Below, one piece after another: positions 49,496 to 60,025 of a DNA stretch of 64,000 nt. Source of the stretch: Neoscytalidium dimidiatum. Taxonomy: Eukaryota; Ascomycota; Dothideomycetes; Botryosphaeriales; Botryosphaeriaceae. Under the pieces are notes generated by a model. It was not told the origin of the DNA. It was given only the letters and a program-made list of their open reading frames with translations, and searched no databases. Made by a program: the position numbers and the translations under genes. Where the stretch lies: NCBI GenBank assembly GCA_037367355.1, contig CM074698.1, positions 124,001 to 188,000 on the forward strand. The letters run 5' to 3'. Each line of letters starts with the position of its first letter. Positions within the stretch are counted from its first letter, which is position 1.

Positions 49496-50492
49496 ATGAC
49501 CACCGACCTCCCCCTCACCACCCACTACATCCCCACCCCCCACGGCACCATCCACGTCATCGACACCGGCGCGCCCACCACCACCACCACCACCACTACT
49601 TCCTCCTCCCAGCAACACCTCCCCACCCTCCTCCTCCTCCACGGCAACTCCTCCAGCTCCCGCATCTTCCACCCCCTCATCCGCCTCTCGCTCGCCTCGC
49701 CCGCCCTCCGCGCCCACCGCACCCTCGCCCTCGACCTGCCCGGCCACGGCGAGTCGACCGACGCCCCGGACCCGGCCGCCTCGTACACGCAGCCGGCCTA
49801 CGCCGACGCCGCGCTGCGGGTGCTGGACGCGCTGGGCGTCGGCGACGGCGGCGGCGGCGGCGGCGGCGTCGTCGTGCTGGGGTGGAGCCTGGGCGGGCAC
49901 AACGCGATCGAGATGGTTGCGCAGACGGCGGGGAGCGGGGCGGAGACGGGCCGCGTGAAGGGGATCATGATTACGGGGGACGCCGCCGGCGCTGGGGGCG
50001 GAGCAGGTGGGGCGGGGGTTCGGGTCGCTGGGGCTGGAGGCGAAGAAGGGAGGGGGGGAGGAGGGAGGAGGAGGAGGAGGAGGAGAAGAAGAAGAGCACG
50101 TGAACTTGGCGGGCACGGAGGTGTGGGAGGAGAAGCACTTCGACGAGTTCCCCTACGAGGCGGCGCGCGGCGAGCGGGCGCCGTGGATCCGCGACGCCGC
50201 CGTGCGGACGGACGGACGCGCCAGGCGCATCATGTTCGAGGCCTTCGAGGCCGGGCGCGGCGCCGATCAGGTCAGGGTCGTCGAGGAGATCGGCGTGCCC
50301 GTCGCCGTGGTGAATGGTGGGGACGAGCCGTTCGTTAACCTGGACTACCTGGACGCGATCAAGTACAAGAACCTGTGGGAGGGGAAATGTCACAGGTTGC
50401 CTGGTCAGGGCCATGCGCCGTTCTGGGAGCAGCCCGAGACTTTCCTGCCGTATTGGGAGAGGTTCGTGAAACACTGCTCTGGTGAGGCCTGA
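49496..50492 (+). CDS. Alpha/beta hydrolase, one frameshift at 49,975-49,979
   Basis: Alpha/beta hydrolase fold enzyme of unknown substrate. Frame one, from ATG 49,496, has the oxyanion-hole HGN at 49-51, DLPGHGES at 80-87 and the nucleophile elbow GWSLGG with Ser131. At a run of five G (49,975-49,979) the reading must move by one base. The second frame then continues without interruption with TPPALGAEQVGRGFGSLGLE, an acid residue in VVNGGDEPFV and the catalytic His in GQGHAPFWEQPETF, ending at 50,492. All three triad members are therefore present but in two frames. No intron fits. It could be a real inactivating indel or a homopolymer error in the assembly. A GGA/GAA-rich insert (about 50,040-50,100) gives a Gly/Glu stretch. 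Confidence 0.75.
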
Positions 50493-51008
50493 GAGTTCGT
50501 CGGCGGCTTAGCCGGTGGCTTCGTGGCGTGGCGCTTGTTCAGTCGTCTACAAATGATACGCAGCATTCTTTTCTCCCGACACAGCAAAGGGGAAGGCAGA
50601 CGGGACGGAACATTTGAGATGAAAGGAAAAGGACTGATATACAAAAGCGTTGTTACCTCGCCCGCTAGAAGACTGTTCCAATCCAAAGGGCCGTTTTACT
50701 TTCCGGGGTAATCCTGTATCCTTAGCCAGTCTGATGCCGAACGACGCCGCACAGATGAGCAAAATTTTCTGTACCCAAAGGTGATAAAAAATGCCACAAT
50801 AGAGAAAAATACGAACGGCGACCCTGGCAGCAACCTTTCCCAAAAAACCCAACAAGTTCAAGGCACTCCAGGCTCCAACCCTATGATGCTCAAGCGCCAG
50901 CTGCACAAGATGTACCTGCAGATCAAACGTGATTTTCCTCCTTCTCCTGAACCCTCTCCTTTCCCTCCGACTCCACCCCAAAAACAAGGTATTGCACGAA
51001 GAAAGTAT
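50493..51008. other. Intergenic, tail to tail
   Basis: About 515 bp of 3' flanks of the hydrolase and dynein light chain genes. No gene seen. Confidence 0.4.
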
Positions 51009-51718
51009 TTAGATGGCAATCCACATGACGTTGATGACGACGTCCAGGCCCTTCTTCTCGCCGCCGTCGTACTTGAACGACCACATGCCGTCCTTCTCGC
51101 TGTTCCAGTAGGCACCCGCGGCGCTGTGCATGCCGCGACGGCCGACCTTGGCGATGCTGGCGGCCTGCTCCTCGGCCGAGTCGCTGTCGGCGGTGCGCGA
51201 GAAGGTCGGGGCGTGCTGGATGATGGTGCTGTTGACGGCGTACTTGAAGGGCGGCTGGTTGTTCGGGCCGGTGCTCGTCTCGCTGATCAGAGACTTGAGG
51301 ATCGTGTTCTGCTTGCGGAGAAAGATCCAACACGGTTACTACGTCCTGCTACTCTGGGGGTAGTGGTGCATGTGCATGTCTGGGTGGTGGGCCTAAGTGC
51401 TACGGGATGCTTCTGTTTGTGGTGTGGCTGTCGGGATTTGGAGCGGCGGGGATGCCACGCACGATGATGGTGTTGTTCCACTCAGCAGTCAGCGAGTGGA
51501 CGTAGCTCTCTGCGCTACCGACAGCAGCGTCGCAGGCCTGTGGAGAAGTTGTTCAGCGATCATGACTCTGCGCAGCGTCCTGGAGAGATGTGGGACGCAT
51601 ACATCGGTAGCGATCTGCTTCAAGCGGGTTTCCGAGACAGGCTGTTGCGGAGACGGGGTCAGCGGCGCACAAAAGGAGAGGGAGACGGCGTAGATCGTAC
51701 AGGAGCAGCGGCAGCCAT
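51009..51718 (-). CDS. Tctex-1-type dynein light chain
   Basis: Four exons: 51,718-51,701, 51,641-51,603, 51,537-51,463, 51,308-51,009. All are joined in phase 0, giving 143 aa. The sequence ETRLKQIATDACDAAVGSAE, then EWNNTIINTILKSLI and KYAVNSTIIQH, matches the Tctex1/DYNLT fold (two helices then a beta-strand). The C-terminal GMHSAAGAYWNSEKDGMWS and VVINVMWIAI are the expected final strands. It is an accessory light chain of cytoplasmic dynein that binds the intermediate chain and cargo. The last donor (gtgcgt) was chosen because it alone joins NNTII to NTILKSL without a stop. Divergent from VTC1. Confidence 0.88.
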
Positions 51719-52175
51719 GGCGGACAGTTTTGCGGGTGTGTGGCAGAAGAGGCTCAAAAAGATGGAATGTTGTCTCAGCGGGTTGCCGGGGGCGAATGTT
51801 TTTGTGTTTAGGGCGGGATAGCGGCAGTTGGCAGACAGGGAGCAGTCGTGGCTTGGGTGCGTGTTGTTGACGGAGCTGGGCGGAGACGAGACAGGAGCCC
51901 GGCAACCAGACGTCAATCGATCATTGGCCCGCGCGCGACGGACGAATCAGAGAGCTCGACCCGATCCTCGTGCGCTGTGCCGCAACAGAGCTCCATCATC
52001 TTTCCCGCTCCAGTAATTCTGCGCCGTCTTCTTGCGACCGCAGACTTTGCCCGCCGTTGCTGCCCACTCGAGTTCCTCTTCTCCTCGTGCTTTCGCTGCG
52101 CTGTCACCAGGCCATTGGTGCTGCAGCGCTCACTCCAACCTCATTTCAGAGCACGTCCGCGCCCGTCGATCCGCA
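51719..52175. promoter_or_regulatory. Divergent promoter region, dynein light chain and VTC1
   Basis: 457 bp between start codons. No clear TATA box. Nothing else recognised. Confidence 0.4.
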
Positions 52176-52659
52176 ATGTCGAGCCAGCCTCTCCTCCAGA
52201 CCGCGCCGGGTACGCAACCTCCGCATCTCAGCCCTCGCCCCACTTCGTTCTTTCTCTCTCTCTCGAGAGAGAGAGAGAGAGAGCTCCGCAACCACCAGCT
52301 ACTAACCGTCCAACTTCGCTCTAGGCAAGCGCATCGCCCTGCCCACGCGTGTCGAGCCCAAGGTCTTCTTCGCCAACGAGCGTACCTTCCTCTCATGGCT
52401 CAACTTCACCGTCATCCTCGGCGGCCTGGCTGTCGGCCTGCTGAACTTTGGTGACAAGGTCGGCCAGATCAGCGCCGGCCTCTTCACTCTCGTCGCCATG
52501 GCTGCCATGATCTACGCCCTCGTCACATTCCACTGGCGCGCGAAAAGTATCCGCCAGCGCGGACAGGGCGGCTTTGACGACCGCTTTGGTCCTACTGTGC
52601 TGGCTCTTGCCCTGCTGGCTGCCGTTATTGTCAACTTCGTTCTGCGCGTTACGAACTAG
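52176..52659 (+). CDS. VTC1: Vacuolar transporter chaperone subunit VTC1-like (polyphosphate polymerase complex)
   Basis: Two exons, 52,176-52,209 and 52,325-52,659. The 115-nt intron (gtacgc...ctctag) holds a CT/GA simple repeat. The 122-aa product starts [24 protein letters not shown] and continues [20 protein letters not shown], the DUF202 signature of Vtc1. Three membrane segments lie at about 30-52, 62-84 and 98-118. It is a small membrane subunit of the vacuolar VTC complex, which makes and translocates polyphosphate. Length is close to the yeast protein. Confidence 0.92.
52250..52282. repeat. CT/GA dinucleotide repeat in VTC1 intron
   Basis: ctctctctctcgagagagag and further ga units: a CT run followed directly by a GA run, so the tract is an imperfect inverted repeat able to form a hairpin in the pre-mRNA. 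Confidence 0.7.
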
Positions 52660-53584
52660 TTCGACGGAGACGGTGCTGTGGGGCCTGAGGGAGAACAGCA
52701 GGTGACGGGGAAATATTAGGCGGCATATATGCAGGTGATGCATTGTAAATTCTGGTCATTCTGGCAGATATTGTTCATTAACTGTTTCTTTGGAGTTCGT
52801 GTGATGGGATGAGGTTGACTGGTCGTCAATCAATGTCAAAATTAGCTGCGGAATGGTAGTCATGTGGAGATTGAGTAACTCTTGCTTGAGGTAGATAATA
52901 TACCTGCTGCGAACCCCAGTAAGAGATATAGAATCCTGTCGAGCATTATTCTTACCTTATCCCACCCACCCAACAGCTCACCGTGTTCCCTTCCTCTTCT
53001 TTCCAAATAATCTCCCCGATTGCGGTCTACAGTCAGAGGTCCGCGTGTGGGAACCGACAAACCATGCATCTATATAAAGGACATTTCCGAAAAAGATTTC
53101 TCCGAAAACAGATGTGCGTAGCGCACTGAGCGAGCGCTTCATTTCCTGTTCACATTCAGATGTCGCTGAGGCTCGATTGATGGTTTCATTGGCGGAGCAG
53201 CAATCACCAAAACAGCGGGAGCAACACGCGCCCAGCTTGCTACACCTTCTCAAAATAGATAGCAATCTTACTCGCGCAGTTGAAGACACTTCTCTCATGA
53301 TGCTAACGCTCAGCTCTCTGCATCTCACACCGCACGCCTGGTGTCCATACCTCATGCCGCTCAAAGCTTCCAAGTGATCAATTTCCCTCAGGCACCGTTC
53401 CCAGACATACGGTCATTTACAGCAAACCAAACGACACGGTAGTAACAAGAGCACGACAATTTCAAGTAATCCTGCTATTCAGAAGAATCGACTCGGCCGT
53501 TGACTAAGACAAACGCCTCAATTTGAGAAGTATCACCAGCAATTTCCATCCGCGACAGAATCCAGCTCGTCCCGAAATTCAGCA
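52660..53584. other. Intergenic, no gene seen
   Basis: 925 bp between VTC1 and the BTB gene. Open frames on both strands (for example 52,978-53,373 minus) show no domain character. Confidence 0.4.
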
Positions 53585-54603
53585 ATGCCAACCTCAAGGT
53601 ACAACCTTCGGCGACAGAGCCTCCCTTCGCCCGCTTCCGCCTCTAGCGTCCAGAGCCAGGCTCCAGCAATTGAGGATGGGCCGACCACTTCAGTGCAAAG
53701 CCAGCCGAGTTCGTCAACCTCGCTCACTCAGGATACGTCCGTGTTCAGCATGGATATGATGGTGGGGCCATTCTCCTTGGATTCGTTTCATGGAGCCGAG
53801 GCTCCAGCGCCGTCCCCGAGTTACCGGGAATTCGAGAATCAAGTCCCGAAGGCGAAGAAGGTGAAGTTTGATGAGACAGTAGCCCAGCGTATTCGTGTAG
53901 GCTACCGCTATCTCTCTTACGGGTAAGTTCACCAAACGCATTGCGTCTTTGATGTGCTAAAGCAGATACATTAGAAGCGATATGGCTACGACTGTCCAGG
54001 TCCACGTCGGCGTCGAAGGCAAGCTGTTCATCCTCCACCAGTCATCGCTGTGCGACGTTTCGCCGTTCTTCAAGAGGACATTTCTTGGAAACTCCAAAGA
54101 GGGCGCGGGAGAAGAGACTGAACCTACCCGTAACGGATCCTGGAACGTTCAAAGCCTTTGTTGAGTGGCTCTACTCAAGAAAGCTGTTGCTGGACCGCAT
54201 GGATGACGAGGTCGCCAAGGTCTCCAGGTTGCCAAATCTTGCCGACCTCTATGTGTTCGCCGACAACTACGACATCCCGCAGCGGGAAAGAGATACGATG
54301 GATGCTGTAATCTCTTACATCCAGAAGAATTACCCACTCCCTGGCCTGGAAACTGTCAAACACGTATTCGAGAGTCTGCAGACGGATTCGCCACTGTGCA
54401 AGTTGCTTGTGAATGAGTATGCGCGCACCGGCCAACAACTGAGCGGAGGGCCTGATCGCTGGCCAGCTCAATTCGTGTTCGAGGCCTTCAACGCTAGCAG
54501 CCGTGCAAAAGCGCTGGGCATCCCAATCCAGAAGCCCGATCATGACTGCAAATACCACAACCATTCGAGCCAGTCAGATAGGAAAGCCTGCTTGGATAGA
54601 TAA
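53585..54603 (+). CDS. BTB/POZ-domain protein, one frame break near 54,085-54,115
   Basis: Exon 1 is 53,585-53,922 and exon 2 is 53,966-54,603. The 43-nt intron (gtaagt...aagcag) keeps phase. The first about 110 residues are Ser/Pro-rich and low complexity. The BTB fold starts at VQVHVGVEGKLFILHQSSLC, SPFFKRTFLG, then the reading must slip by one base between about 54,085 and 54,115 to continue KRLNLPVTDPGTFKAFVEWL YSRKL. The C-terminal part (LADLYVFADNYDIPQRERDT, SYIQKNYPLP) is a typical fungal BTB tail. BTB proteins dimerise and many act as adaptors of Cullin-3 ligases. The role here is unknown. The break is either a recent mutation or an assembly error, since both sides are well conserved in character. 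Confidence 0.75.
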
Positions 54604-55218
54604 CCAGGATGCCTCGGAAGTCCGGATTGAAGGCACTCCGGCTCGCGCCACACAGGCAGATACGTGGTTGATGTGGCGCTCACGTTCATGCTTCAACCTG
54701 GGACGGCTCAGCTACAAGGGTAACATCCGAGCGCAATGTTGATAAACGGGAGCCTTTAGGAGCGGGCCTTTTGAGAAATGAAGAAGTGATCGATAAGGAC
54801 GGGTTCGTGATTAACTCGGAAACTAATAGGTCAACCAGGCTTCGAGCAATTAAATGAGGGGCGTTTACTCTAGGTGGAGTAACACAGGGTACATGGATGC
54901 GGGTGGCGTTGCTCTCCGAGGGTAGCTTACTTCTGGAGGAGATCACGTGCTAGGAGATGTAAGACAGTTTCGCTAAATGAGGAGAGGTGGTTCGAGGGAT
55001 GGAGGCTAGCAGAGGCGCAAATATATGGTTGATTCACGGAGAAGTGGGACAGAAGGCGGTATCATCCCCGTTGTTGGACGCAGGGAAAAAAGGAAAAAAA
55101 AAAAAAATCAATTAAAGGAAAACATCCAATCTACTCCAAGCTCCAAAGCAAACGCCGGCCCGACGGTCTCTTGAGCAACACGCCGTCGACAGCGAGCAGC
55201 TCGAGGGACTAGATCGAG
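54604..55218. other. Intergenic with poly-A-rich tract
   Basis: About 615 bp. An A-rich stretch with 14 consecutive A lies at about 55,085-55,110. No gene seen. Confidence 0.4.
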
Positions 55219-55621
55219 CTATTTCTTCTTGCCCTCAGCGGCCCGCTTGGCGTCGGCTGCGTGGAAGCGTCAGCAATATGTCACGGTGGACAGGGGATGG
55301 CCAGAGGTGGGCCGGCGACGTTAGAACGCACCTGCGGCCTGCTTTGCACGCATAATGGCGGCCTGGTCCTCCTTGGCGCGCTGGAATTCAGTACCAGACA
55401 GCTGTAGGGGTCTTGGTTAGTACCGCAGAAGCACCGGCAGAGGCGTTCGCAGCCAGCGACGTACGTTGTTCTTGTGTTTCTGCGGCGCGGAAAAGTCAGC
55501 TCGGCAGGCGGGTGGGCGGCGGCGGCCTGGCGGCTGGCGGCGGAGCGCAGCGACTTACCTGGCCTTGCTGGGCCTTGAGGTTCTTTTCGCGGGCCTTCTC
55601 GCGCTGGTTGCCGCGGGCCAT
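55219..55621 (-). CDS. Small SERF/4F5-family protein
   Basis: Four very short exons: 55,621-55,559, 55,479-55,465 (only 15 nt), 55,401-55,332 and 55,256-55,219. All junctions are GT..AG and in phase, giving 61 aa. The N-terminus MARGNQREKAREKNLKAQQG is the hallmark of small EDRK-rich factors. The body is lysine/alanine-rich and ends AEGKKK. SERF proteins are small, disordered and RNA- or amyloid-binding. Their cell role in fungi is poorly known. Three introns in 186 coding bases is dense, so automated annotation could easily miss this gene. Confidence 0.85.
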
Positions 55622-55877
55622 GGTCGCGGCTGGGAGGGTGACTGATTCGGGTGGGCGGTGGGTGGAGAGAGGGACTGGCGATCCTGAGGCTCTTTCGGGG
55701 CGAAGAGTGGGCGCTAGCGGTGGAGGCAGGGGGTTCGCGCGCTCGCACGGGGTGGATGCGAGGCTGAAAAAGCTGCGAGAGAAATCGGGGGAGGGTGGTG
55801 AAGGGTGAAGCGGCCAGGTTTAAATTTAGCTAGCGTCGCTGAGATTCTGGAAGCTCGAAGATGCGATCGGCGCTGGC

Positions 55878-55931
55878 ACTGGCACTGGCACTGGCACCAG
55901 CAGCGCAGCACCAGCACCAGCACCAGCAGCA
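55878..55931. repeat. GGCACT / CACCAG short tandem repeat
   Basis: Four ggcact-type units are followed by cagcagcgcagcaccagcac units. Unstable-looking simple sequence upstream of the SERF-like gene. Confidence 0.7.
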
Positions 55932-56737
55932 TTATTCGCCAGCTAGCTACGAAAGTTGCCTTATCGAGCGCCCGCGGTTCACGGCTCACCGACTCGCAGC
56001 AACATAAAAGCTAGCGCGCGTCCGCTCCCCTCACCACCTCCACCTCCACCACCGCGCCATGTCACCGGCCGTCCTCCACTCCTCCACGATGCTCGCCTCC
56101 GCCAACAGCGCGCATCACGGGGCCTGCAGGCGCGAAATTGCAGCGGGAAGCTTCGCACATTGAGCTGCCGGGGCGTGTCTGGCAGGGTCGCGGTTGGCGC
56201 CCAAGGATGGGCTCGCTGGGCGCGTGCCGACGCGGTGCTGCGGAGGCTCTCGCGCATCTGAAACGCGGCGCGACCCTCGCAAGCTCGCGCCCCAGCCAAT
56301 CCCTCCGCGCCGCCTTGCGACAGGCCCGACGCGCACTGGCGCTCTGCTGGCCGGATCGCCCCCGGCCTTCCAAGGGCTCGCCACGCGGGTGCTCCGTAGA
56401 AACACCTTGGTGCTTCATCGCCCGCCAGCTTCCCGCCCGCCGCCGCCGTTTCATAGGCTGTGAGAAAATCCCCAGCCTGATCCCGCTCCATTGGCCCTCC
56501 GAAATGAGCTGCCCGCTGCCCGCGAGCCTATTCGCCGCGTCCCTGTTGAGCGGCCGCTTGCTCAATAACTAATGTCATTCTCTCTCCTCGCTCCCACCTT
56601 CTCTCCTCATGTTCTATTGTGCCTATTGACCCCGTCTTTCCTATTGTCGCTGTTCACCACCAAGTGAGCAGGAGGATAGCCTTTGCCCCAGCGGCTCTGG
56701 ACTGTTCTTCCTCTCGTCTTCTTTTCCTTCCATTCAG

Positions 56738-56770
<33 letters not shown>
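56738..56770. repeat. CAAT tetranucleotide repeat in the leader of the four-TM gene
   Basis: Eight consecutive caat-phase units about 200 bp upstream of the ATG at 56,965. Confidence 0.8.
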
Positions 56771-56964
56771 CTTTGGCCAGCATTGCCCAACCCTCGTTGT
56801 CCCATTGTCCCCACGTCTGCAGAGCAGCAGCCCACAACGCCCTCTCACCACGCGCGCGCGAACTCTGCATCCGGTCTCGACGACTGCCACCAAACCAACC
56901 TGCAGCGCAGCCGTCCAGACCCTCACCCTTCGAGCTCCTCGCATCTGCACCTCGAGCCGGCACC

Positions 56965-58224
56965 ATGTCGCTCCTCATTTCGAAGAACCTGGCTGGCCCA
57001 GCGTATCTGATTCTTAATGTCATCCGCGCTTTGAACATCGTCGGTCTGCTCCTGGTGGCCACCGCCAGCTTCCTCATGCTGGTCAAGACCATTGTCGTCT
57101 CCCGCTTCTTCTTCTTCGACGGCTGCAGCCACGTTATCACCGCATGCATCAGCAGTAAGTGCTTCCTCCCACTCGAGCTCTGCCAACACATCACATTTCT
57201 TGGCGCGCATCCCCACGCCTCCAATCACTACACCACGCCCCGGCCTTGCAGATGCTTTCAGGCCGGGTGTGTGTTCGCCGTTGACTTTTGCTGCTGCACC
57301 TTCCCTCCTACGCCCGTGGCAAAATTGACTGAGACTTTGGCAGTGTTCCTTGTCGCGTCAGAAGCTTGTCTGTTCCGAACCTACTTCCGCAGGAACTGGC
57401 CCCTTCTGAGCCCGGAGCATGGCTTCGTCACGCTGGGCCTGGCCATGATTGTGCTGGGTGTCAACACCCTGGGCAATCTCAACAAGGATGCCACCAGTGC
57501 CCGCAACCTGGGCATGCCTTTCTGGAGCGTCGTCATCAGCTCCGGCGTCATCATCCTGGTCATGGGATTCGTCAACATCATCGCCAGCTTCGCCTTCCGC
57601 GACACTAGGCTCAGGATCACGGCCCGCAACGTCCGCTCTTCCGGCGCCGTGGCTGTCCAGGATGCTGAAGCCCAGATGGAGGCCGAGAAGACGCTTAGCA
57701 TCAAGACGTCTATGGCCAGCATGACCATCAACCAGTCCCCCTTCACGCCGTCCAAGTCCCCTGCTCCCTCCAATTCCCCTCGCCCGACCTACTCGCCCAC
57801 CCGCACCATCTTCCAGCAAGCCCGCGCCTCCCTGCTGCCCTCGCACTACCGCACCTCTCGCTACAGCGCCTCCAACTACAGCCGCTCCTTCTTCGGTGGC
57901 CATGACGAGGAGAAGCCCCCGGTTCCTCCTGTCCCGCCGTACCCGACGTCGGAGGCCGGCGGCAACACGGCGCCCTCGATCCGCGAGAAGGCGGGCCGGC
58001 ACAAGAAGAGCAGCAGCAAGGACAGCGGTAAGGCCAAGCGCGATAGCAAACGTAGCAGCCTCGGACGCTTCCCCATCCACGTTTCCAGCCCGCTCAACAA
58101 CAACCCGCGCTTCGCCTCGCTCGTCAGCAACGTGAAGAAGCCCGACCTGGCCCACCACCCAAGCCAGCGCTCGCGCAGCACCACCGCCAGTGACAACCCG
58201 TACGAGCTTCCTCCCGACTTCTAA
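56965..58224 (+). CDS. Fungal four-transmembrane protein with long proline/serine-rich tail
   Basis: Exons 56,965-57,154 and 57,344-58,224. The 189-nt intron (gtaagt...ttggcag) keeps phase, giving 356 aa. Four hydrophobic segments lie at about 12-42, 50-70, 86-107 and 117-143. After them comes a basic, Ser/Pro-rich tail with a PPVPPVPPYP element that could bind SH3-type partners. The TM block (AYLILNVIRALNIVGLLLVA, FFFFDGCSHVITAC) resembles an uncharacterised fungal membrane family (DUF7598-like, from memory). Function unknown. The intron contains no in-frame stop, so an unspliced reading is also open. I prefer the spliced form because the donor and acceptor are strong and the retained segment is unlike the rest. 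Confidence 0.8.
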   Translation: MSLLISKNLAGPAYLILNVIRALNIVGLLLVATASFLMLVKTIVVSRFFFFDGCSHVITACISSKCFLPLELCQHITFLGAHPHASNHYTTPRPCRCFQAGCVFAVDFCCCTFPPTPVAKLTETLAVFLVASEACLFRTYFRRNWPLLSPEHGFVTLGLAMIVLGVNTLGNLNKDATSARNLGMPFWSVVISSGVIILVMGFVNIIASFAFRDTRLRITARNVRSSGAVAVQDAEAQMEAEKTLSIKTSMASMTINQSPFTPSKSPAPSNSPRPTYSPTRTIFQQARASLLPSHYRTSRYSASNYSRSFFGGHDEEKPPVPPVPPYPTSEAGGNTAPSIREKAGRHKKSSSKDSGKAKRDSKRSSLGRFPIHVSSPLNNNPRFASLVSNVKKPDLAHHPSQRSRSTTASDNPYELPPDF

Positions 58225-60025
58225 GTGAGTCGAGCAAGAGCGACGTTGACGACGGGTGGATGGCAGGGAATATGGATGAGCGCTAGAGAAGAATCCTTCC
58301 CATACCCGACGGCAAGACGAGAGCTGGAAAAAAAAAAGGGAAGAGGAAAAAAAGGAAGGGTTAATCGGTGGCGGTAGTATTTGGGAGAAGACCGAACATC
58401 CTCTTTTTTCCTCCTTCGTTTTCCACTTTTTAACGACGTGACCCACGATTCTCAATATACCCTTTCCCTTCGCTTCTTGATTTTTCATTTGAGTTGCAGA
58501 TTTTTTTTCTGGTTGAGCATGGTATGCAAAGCGGCGCGCAACCTGACTGGTCACTCCTTTTTATGTCTAACTTCTACTCTTCGGCGGCTGGACTTCGATG
58601 CTCGTCTTGCGAGCACCAGAATGACCGGCCTACTTCTTATGGGGCACAGCTTGGCGCAAACGAACATATGGGATGGATGGGTGTGGGGTGGCAGTTTTTG
58701 GTGAGGACGGATGGGGACGATGCAAACGGGTCCGTTCCTTTTCTCAACATTTTCTTCCGCTAGGGTGGACGGGAGGGTTTTGCCAGCAATGACGCACGAG
58801 AAGGGGGAGCACATGCTCTCAAGATCCCTCGTGCAAACATACTGATTTCGATCGGGCTGGCACGGAAGTCTTGTTCTGGTCGTTAATGTATACAAATAAA
58901 GATACACGACTATCGAAATCAATATCACGATCTCTACCTGCACATGTTGATGTTCACTCCTACGTATCGTGACGCTTGACGTCACTTGTCCACAAATGGT
59001 ATGTGCTTTTACCATTCCTTTTTCCCTTTTTTCCGAGCAGAGCCACTATCATGATCGACGACATGGGGGGAGGTGGTTCTGAGGGTCTTGGGCAACGGCA
59101 GGCGGCATCGACGCCAAGACTGCACTTCTTCCACTGGGTGTTTCGGCAGTGCTCCGCAACCCTGCCGCGCCCGCCCAGTCATGATCCGGAGGGGGCACAT
59201 ATGGCGACCTATCTCGATGGACAACGTGGTGGTCTGGTATCATCTCGACGCTGGTAGATGTAGACGGTTGGACATCTTCGTTCCCGAACAATGGATATGA
59301 TGTAGAGTTGCAGTGTTGCAGATGGCTTCCTTGCATTCATGCTCTATAGCGCAGATAAGTAATTGCCGGCTGTTATTGGGGCCGTGCTGGAGATCTTGGG
59401 GATCGTGATGCATATCGTAGGTACAGGACCTGGCTTATCAGTGGTGTTGTGGTTGAATGACAGTCCTCCTGCATCAGAAAAGCGTCGCGGATCCGGGCGA
59501 AAAAGCGGGAAAGCATGAATATAACGTCCCGTCTCTGCGCGAAGTAATAATAGCACTCGACCGATCGCTTCACACGCACACCTTGGTAGTGGCGACAGGA
59601 ATAAGCAAAAGTACTAGGTTGTGGTCGGTTGAAATAAGATTTGCGGACGACACGTTATAATGCGCCCCTCGCTATGATCTTCAGACCGAACCTCTGACTC
59701 TTGTGTTCCGACACTAAAACATTCCTCTTGTTCAGGCGAGGCGGCCGGATTTCTCCGGCGGCCGGCGCTTGTCTCTTTTTTTCGGTGTATTCGCTCTAGA
59801 AGAGTTGGAGAAGGATTTGAAATCGCACCAAGTTCCCGCCTCCCTGCCGCAACGCCTGGTTCACCCGCTGATGCATATATGATACATTTTTACCCTCGTT
59901 CCCGCTAGCTTGCCAACACATACGTGCATGCACTTTCCTGGCTTTCGGTCTGGTCGTTGCTACTCGCCGCGAACACCTGTTCTGCCTTTTCTGAACGGAG
60001 CTCTTGCTCTTTCGTGCATCCCCTC
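58225..60025. other. Long intergenic interval, no gene recognised
   Basis: 1.8 kb between the four-TM gene and COA1, the longest gene-poor stretch in the right half. Composition is normal with pyrimidine-rich patches. None of the short open frames on either strand shows a domain, a splice-consistent extension or a codon pattern that I trust. No tRNA found. Confidence 0.45.

Larger units (their letters stand above)
55622..56964. promoter_or_regulatory. Divergent upstream region with simple repeats
   Basis: 1,343 bp between the SERF-like gene and the four-TM protein gene. It holds a ggcact/accagc repeat at about 55,878-55,931 and a caat tetranucleotide repeat at about 56,738-56,770. Several long open frames (for example 55,979-56,491 minus) are GC-driven and not supported. 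Confidence 0.45.

Noticed and set aside
55979..56565. Overlapping long frames on both strands upstream of the four-TM gene
   Set aside because: GC-driven open frames without domains. All frames are open in the same stretch, which argues against coding.
57358..58554. 398-codon minus-strand frame
   Set aside because: Antisense shadow of the four-TM protein tail.
58225..60025. Search for tRNA or other small RNA genes in the long intergenic gap
   Set aside because: No cloverleaf-like A/B box arrangement was seen by eye.
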